From: Paracoccus shandongensis
Lineage (GTDB): Bacteria; Pseudomonadota; Alphaproteobacteria; Rhodobacterales; Rhodobacteraceae
Assembly (NCBI RefSeq): GCF_017315735.1
Contig: NZ_JAFLRK010000001.1
Location: 124,001 to 188,000, forward strand
Length of the DNA stretch: 64,000 nucleotides
Reading direction: 5' to 3'
The position numbers and the translations under genes were made by a program. Positions 59,974 through 64,000 of this stretch are shown here, piece by piece. The notes beneath the pieces are model-generated. The model made no database searches. It had not been told where the DNA came from and worked only from the letters and a program-made list of their open reading frames with translations. Position 1 is the stretch's first letter; every line of letters begins with the position of its first letter.

Positions 59974-61866
59974 ATGTCGTATCGCGACACCTATGCCGCC
60001 TGGCAGTCGGACCCCGAGGGGTTCTGGCTGGACGCCGCCCGCAAGATCGACTGGGACCGCCCCCCAAGCCGGGCCTTCTTCGACGGGGGACCGGCCGGGG
60101 AATGGTTCGCGGACGGCACCCTGAACGCCTGCTGGAACTGCGTTGACCGCCATGTCGAGGCCGGACGCGGCGACCAGCTTGCCATCATCCATGACAGCCC
60201 GATCACCCGGTCCTATCGCGGCATCACCTATGCCGAATTGCGCGACCGGGTCGCCAGCCTGGCAGGCGCCCTGCGCGCCAAGGGCATCGAAAAGGGCGAC
60301 CGGGTCATCATCTACATGCCCATGGTCCCCGAGGCGCTGGAGGCGATGCTGGCCTGCGCCCGCCTGGGCGCGATCCATTCCGTCGTCTTCGGCGGCTTCG
60401 CGGCGCATGAACTGGCCGTCCGCATCAACGACGCCACGCCCAAGGCGATCATCGCCGCGTCCTGCGGGGTCGAACCGGGCCGGATCGTCCATTACAAGCC
60501 GCTGCTGGACCGGGCGATCGACGAAGCGACGCACAAGCCCGACTTCTGCGTGATCCTGCAACGGGAACAAGAGGTGGCCGAACTGACCCCGGGCCGCGAC
60601 GTGGCCTGGCACAGCTTTCAATACGGCGTCGAACCCGCCGAATGCGTCCCGGTCGAGGGGAACCACCCGGCCTATGTCCTTTACACCTCGGGGACCACGG
60701 GCCAGCCCAAGGGCGTGGTGCGCCATACCGGGGGGCACATGGTCGCGCTCGCCTGGTCGATGAAGAACGTCTATGACATCGAGGCGGGCGACGTGTTCTG
60801 GGCGGCCTCGGACGTGGGTTGGGTCGTGGGCCACAGCTATATCTGCTATGGCCCGCTGGCCGTCGGCGCCACCACCATCGTGTTCGAGGGCAAGCCGGTG
60901 GGCACCCCCGACGCCGCCGCCTATTGGCGGGTGATCCAGAACCACCGCGTCAAAAGCGTCTTCAGCGCCCCCACCGCGATCCGCGCCATCCGCCGCGAAG
61001 ACCCGGACGGCACGCTGATCGGCGACTACAACCTGCGTCATTTCAAGACGCTGTATCTGGCGGGCGAACGCGCCGATCCCGACACCATCCAGTGGGCCGA
61101 GGAAAAGCTGGGCGTGCCGGTCATCGACCACTGGTGGCAGACCGAAACCGGCTGGCCCATCGCCGCGAACCCGGTCGGGATCGAACTGCTGCCGGTCAAG
61201 CACGGCAGCCCCTCGGTCGCGCTGCCGGGCTATGACGTGCAGGTTCTGGACGAGGAGGGCCATCCCGTTCCCCCCGGCACCCTGGGCGCGGTTGCGATCA
61301 AGCTGCCCCTGCCGCCGGGCACCCTGCCGACCCTGTGGAACGCCGCCGACCGCTTCACCAAGTCCTATCTGTCGCATTTCCCCGGCTATTACGAAACGGG
61401 CGACGCGGGCTATATCGACGAGGACGGCTACCTGTATATCATGGCCCGCACCGACGACGTGATCAACGTCGCGGGCCATCGCCTGTCCACCGGCGCGATG
61501 GAGGAGGTTCTGTCAGCCCACCCCGCCGTGGCCGAATGCGCGGTGATCGGCGTGGCCGACAGCCTGAAGGGCCAGATGCCGCTGGGCTTCCTGTGCCTGA
61601 AGAAGGGCACGAACACCCCCGACACCCAGGTCGTGAAGGAAGTCGTGGGCATGGTCCGCGACCAGATCGGCCCGGTCGCGGCCTTCAGGACCGCCTGCGT
61701 GGTGGACCGCCTGCCCAAGACGCGGTCGGGCAAGATCCTGCGCGCCACGATGGTCAAGATCGCGGATGGCCAGCCCTTCAACACCCCCGCCACCATCGAC
61801 GACCCCGCCATCCTGGACGAGATCGCCACCGCCCTGCGCGCCGTCGGTTATCCGCAGCACGCCTGA
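59974..61866 (+). CDS. prpE: Propionate-CoA ligase PrpE
   Basis: A 630-residue AMP-forming acyl-CoA synthetase. Motifs are LYTSGTTGQPKGVVRHTGG (A3), VGWVVGHSYICYGPL, WWQTETGWPI (A5), YETGDAGYIDEDGYL (A7) and the C-terminal catalytic lysine in PKTRSGKILRATM (A10). It belongs to the propionate branch of the acetyl-CoA synthetase family (630 residues, with an N-terminal DTYAAWQSDPEGFWLDAARK). It activates propionate for the ethylmalonyl/methylmalonyl-CoA route. RamB/ScfR-type sites upstream suggest induction by short-chain acyl-CoA. Confidence 0.93.
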   Translation: MSYRDTYAAWQSDPEGFWLDAARKIDWDRPPSRAFFDGGPAGEWFADGTLNACWNCVDRHVEAGRGDQLAIIHDSPITRSYRGITYAELRDRVASLAGALRAKGIEKGDRVIIYMPMVPEALEAMLACARLGAIHSVVFGGFAAHELAVRINDATPKAIIAASCGVEPGRIVHYKPLLDRAIDEATHKPDFCVILQREQEVAELTPGRDVAWHSFQYGVEPAECVPVEGNHPAYVLYTSGTTGQPKGVVRHTGGHMVALAWSMKNVYDIEAGDVFWAASDVGWVVGHSYICYGPLAVGATTIVFEGKPVGTPDAAAYWRVIQNHRVKSVFSAPTAIRAIRREDPDGTLIGDYNLRHFKTLYLAGERADPDTIQWAEEKLGVPVIDHWWQTETGWPIAANPVGIELLPVKHGSPSVALPGYDVQVLDEEGHPVPPGTLGAVAIKLPLPPGTLPTLWNAADRFTKSYLSHFPGYYETGDAGYIDEDGYLYIMARTDDVINVAGHRLSTGAMEEVLSAHPAVAECAVIGVADSLKGQMPLGFLCLKKGTNTPDTQVVKEVVGMVRDQIGPVAAFRTACVVDRLPKTRSGKILRATMVKIADGQPFNTPATIDDPAILDEIATALRAVGYPQHA

Positions 61867-61920
61867 CAAAGATTTGCCGAACCAAAGCGCTGCCTCCGCG
61901 TTCGATTGCCGGAGGCGCGC

Positions 61921-62301
61921 ATGACCGAAAAAATACCACCCGTCATCGACCACATCCACCTGCGGTCGGTCCATCTCGACCAGGCCATGGCCTTCTACCA
62001 GGCCGTGTTCGAGGCCCTGGGCCGGGGCGACGACGTCCGCATCGGCCGCGACTGGCTGGAAATCGACGGTTTCTACCTGGACCAGGCCGATGCCCATACC
62101 CCGCCCAGCCGGATCCACCTGGCCTTCATTGCCCATTCCCGCGAGGCGGTGCAGACCTTCCACGCCGCCGGCCTGACCGCAGGCGGCACCGACAACGGCG
62201 CGCCGGGATTGCGCGATTACCATCCCGGCTATTACGCCGCCTATCTCTGCGACCCCGACGGCAACAATATCGAGGCGAAGTTCGACGAACGCGCCGCCTA
62301 G
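61921..62301 (+). CDS. VOC-family protein
   Basis: A 126-residue single-domain protein of the vicinal-oxygen-chelate (glyoxalase/bleomycin-resistance) superfamily. It shows [20 protein letters not shown] (first metal His), [10 protein letters not shown], and the C-terminal [14 protein letters not shown] signature (Glu ligand). Reaction unknown. It follows prpE by 54 bases and its stop overlaps aroA, convergent, by four bases. Confidence 0.85.
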   Translation: MTEKIPPVIDHIHLRSVHLDQAMAFYQAVFEALGRGDDVRIGRDWLEIDGFYLDQADAHTPPSRIHLAFIAHSREAVQTFHAAGLTAGGTDNGAPGLRDYHPGYYAAYLCDPDGNNIEAKFDERAA

Positions 62302-63629
62302 CCCAGATCCGCCCCCAACCCCTGCATCAAGGGCAGGAAGTCGGGGAACGAGGTCGCGATGGGCGCGCCGTCGTCGATGGAGACCGGCGCCTCGGTCGCC
62401 AAGCCCAGCACCAGGAAGGACATGGCGATCCGGTGGTCCAGATGCGTGACCGCCATGCCGCCGCCCGGCACGCGGCCCATGCCGTGAACGGTCAGGCTGT
62501 CCCGGGTTTCCTCGACCGTCACGCCATTGGCTTCCAGCCCGCGCGCCATGGCGTCGATGCGGTCGCTTTCCTTGACGCGCAGTTCCGCCACGCCGTTCAT
62601 CACGGTCGCGCCCTCGGCAAAGGCAGCAATCACGGACAGGATCGGGAATTCGTCTATCATGCTGGCCGCGCGTTCCGCCGGAACGGTGACGCCCTTCAGG
62701 GGGCCATGGCGGACCAGCAGGTCGGCCACCGGCTCGCCCCCTTCCTCGCGCGGGTTTTCAAAGGCGATGTCCGCGCCCATGTCCAGCAGCGTGACATACA
62801 GCCCGTCACGGGTCGGGTTGCGGCTGACGCCGGGCACGCGGATCTCGGATCCTGGCACGATCAGCGCGGCGGCCACCGGAAAGGCCGCGCTGGACGGATC
62901 GCGCGGCACGGCCACCGGCTGCGCGCGCAGTTCGGGGCGGCCTTGCAGCGTGATGACATGGCCTTCGTCCGTCGTCTCGGTTCGGATATCCGCGCCAAAG
63001 CCCGCCAGCATCCGTTCGGAATGATCGCGGGTGGGTTCGGATTCAATCACCACCGTCTCGCCCGGCACATTCAGGCCCGCCAGCAGGATCGCCGACTTGA
63101 TCTGCGCGCTGGCGACCGGCGTGCGGTAACACACGGGCAGCGGATCGGCCGCGCCTTCGATGGTGATCGGCAACCGCCCGCCTTCGCGCGCGGTGATCTG
63201 CGCGCCGAACAGGGCCAGCGGATCGGTCACGCGGGCCATCGGGCGGCGCGACAGGCTGGCATCGCCGGTGAAGGTCGCGGTGATCGGCGTCGTGGCCATG
63301 GCCCCCATGATCAGCCGCACGCCGGTGCCGGAATTGCCGCAGTCGATCACGCCCTCGGGTTCGGAAAACCCGCCGACGCCCACCCCATGCACCGACCATT
63401 CGCCCTGCCCCAGCCGTTCGACCTGGGCGCCAAAGGCCGCCATCGCCTTGGCCGTGTCCAGCACGTCCTGGCCTTCCAGCAATCCGGTGATCCGCGTCTC
63501 GCCCACCGACAGCGCGCCCAGGATCAGCGCGCGGTGGCTGATCGACTTGTCGCCCGGAACGGTCGCGACCCCGCGCAGGGCGCCGCTGCGGCGGGCGGTC
63601 ATGGGGCGGGGATCGGACGAATGGGACAT
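62298..63629 (-). CDS. aroA: 3-phosphoshikimate 1-carboxyvinyltransferase (EPSP synthase), class II type
   Basis: A 443-residue shikimate-pathway enzyme joining PEP to shikimate 3-phosphate. It follows the Agrobacterium CP4 (class II) sequence pattern: [78 protein letters not shown] and [10 protein letters not shown]. The loop reads GNSGTG, with Gly101 at the position where CP4 has Ala100. The ATG has AGGTG upstream; a GTG two codons earlier is possible. The gene's 3' end overlaps the VOC gene. Confidence 0.95.
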   Translation of the reverse strand: MSHSSDPRPMTARRSGALRGVATVPGDKSISHRALILGALSVGETRITGLLEGQDVLDTAKAMAAFGAQVERLGQGEWSVHGVGVGGFSEPEGVIDCGNSGTGVRLIMGAMATTPITATFTGDASLSRRPMARVTDPLALFGAQITAREGGRLPITIEGAADPLPVCYRTPVASAQIKSAILLAGLNVPGETVVIESEPTRDHSERMLAGFGADIRTETTDEGHVITLQGRPELRAQPVAVPRDPSSAAFPVAAALIVPGSEIRVPGVSRNPTRDGLYVTLLDMGADIAFENPREEGGEPVADLLVRHGPLKGVTVPAERAASMIDEFPILSVIAAFAEGATVMNGVAELRVKESDRIDAMARGLEANGVTVEETRDSLTVHGMGRVPGGGMAVTHLDHRIAMSFLVLGLATEAPVSIDDGAPIATSFPDFLPLMQGLGADLG

Positions 63630-63711
63630 GGGCACACCTGTTGATTGCGCGGGTCTTTTACCGCTGGCGCGTGACCTCTGCCACCCCTAGAACAGCGGGA
63701 CGGAGGCCGTG

Positions 63712-64000
63712 ATGAACGAACTGGATGCGCTGCGGGCGCTGGCGGATGCCGGCAAGGCCGACGAGATGCTGGCCTGGCACAAGGCGGCGCGGACCTATCT
63801 GGGCGTCGCGAACCCGCAGATCGACGACCTGGTGGCCGAATGGCGCGCCTCCCGCGACCTGGACGGGCGCATTGCCCTGGCGGCAGCCTTGTGGAACAGC
63901 GACATCCACGAGGCGCGCCTTGCCGCGGCCAAGCTGCTGACGCAGGCCCGCATCCGCCCCGACGAGGCCGCGTGGGCGCTGATCGCCTCATGGGTGCCGC
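63712..64000 (+). CDS. AlkD-like HEAT-repeat DNA-alkylation repair protein, 3' end cut by window
   Basis: The first 96 codons of an alkylation-repair glycosylase-like protein built of HEAT repeats. It begins MNELDALRALADAGKADEML and shows VANPQIDDLVAEWRASRDL and WNSDIHEARLAAAKLLTQ, matching the AlkD N-terminus. GGAGG lies five bases before the ATG. The C-terminal half, with the catalytic surface, is outside the window. Divergent from aroA. Confidence 0.85.
   Translation, partial: MNELDALRALADAGKADEMLAWHKAARTYLGVANPQIDDLVAEWRASRDLDGRIALAAALWNSDIHEARLAAAKLLTQARIRPDEAAWALIASWVP

Overview
The window is a GC-rich (roughly two-thirds G+C) chromosomal segment of an alphaproteobacterium of the family Rhodobacteraceae, most likely Paracoccus or a close relative. 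The call rests on the CtrA/SciP/ChpT cell-cycle genes, a CP4-like class II EPSP synthase, an OlsBA ornithine-lipid pair, a class II (B12-dependent) ribonucleotide reductase, short Rhodobacteraceae-type intergenic palindromes and PhaR-like CTGC-N3-GCAG operators of the kind known from Paracoccus. No insertion sequence, prophage, CRISPR array or rRNA operon is visible, and no gene-free stretch exceeds 300 bases. The genus is an inference from gene content, not a database result.

Layout. 1-5.3 kb: transporters, with divergent argO/argP, yebC, a DUF1127 protein and an SLC13 permease. 5.3-12.7 kb: an accessory metabolic stretch with a YmdB-like phosphoesterase, a degenerate DgoK-like protein, a lipoamide-dehydrogenase-like flavoprotein, an MBL-like protein, a beta-hydroxyacid dehydrogenase and a penicillin-acylase homologue whose nucleophile appears lost. 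12.7-20.3 kb: ribD-nrdR, yjbQ-rmuC and rpoD/dnaG. 20.3-25.5 kb: a TetR regulator, a lipoprotein, L-lactate dehydrogenase, rplY, trmFO and gluQ. 25.5-30.9 kb: hisI, a NifU-like scaffold, a tiny membrane protein behind a perfect alphaproteobacterial LexA box, recG and ligA. 31.0-32.1 kb: sciP-ctrA. 32.2-36.2 kb: mnmA, sufE, a lipoprotein, an AT-rich island with an amber-interrupted gene, and pheS. 36.3-41.6 kb: AGCS symporter, cytochrome P450, rplT-rpmI and pyruvate kinase. 41.7-48.7 kb: N-formylglutamate amidohydrolase, nrdJ, olsBA, DUF3553, chpT and proA. 48.8-52.8 kb: two identical tRNA-Asp genes, anmK, tyrS, a 46-residue protein behind two PhaR-like sites and a SPOR protein. 52.9-57.3 kb: a tightly coupled pyrimidine/nucleoside salvage operon (cdd-deoA-deoB-add-upp). 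57.4-64.0 kb: malic enzyme, propionyl-CoA synthetase behind RamB/ScfR-type boxes, a VOC protein, aroA and the start of an AlkD-like gene.

How the genes work together. Three parts of the CtrA phosphorelay system lie in the window: the master regulator CtrA, its inhibitor SciP immediately upstream, and the phosphotransferase ChpT 15 kb away. Both ctrA and sciP have near-consensus CtrA boxes upstream. DNA maintenance genes (recG, ligA, dnaG, rmuC, rpoD) form a second theme. The deo-type operon would turn nucleosides into bases and ribose-phosphates. prpE and maeB point to propionate and C4 carbon flow, fitting the PHB-linked operator sites.

The most interesting observations are: a LexA-boxed 31-residue membrane protein next to recG; a two-hairpin intergenic element in three copies with compensatory stem changes; five copies of a GANTC-containing heptamer between dnaG and rpoD; a 23-base PhaR-type operator shared by two small-protein promoters; and the AT-rich island with an in-frame amber codon.
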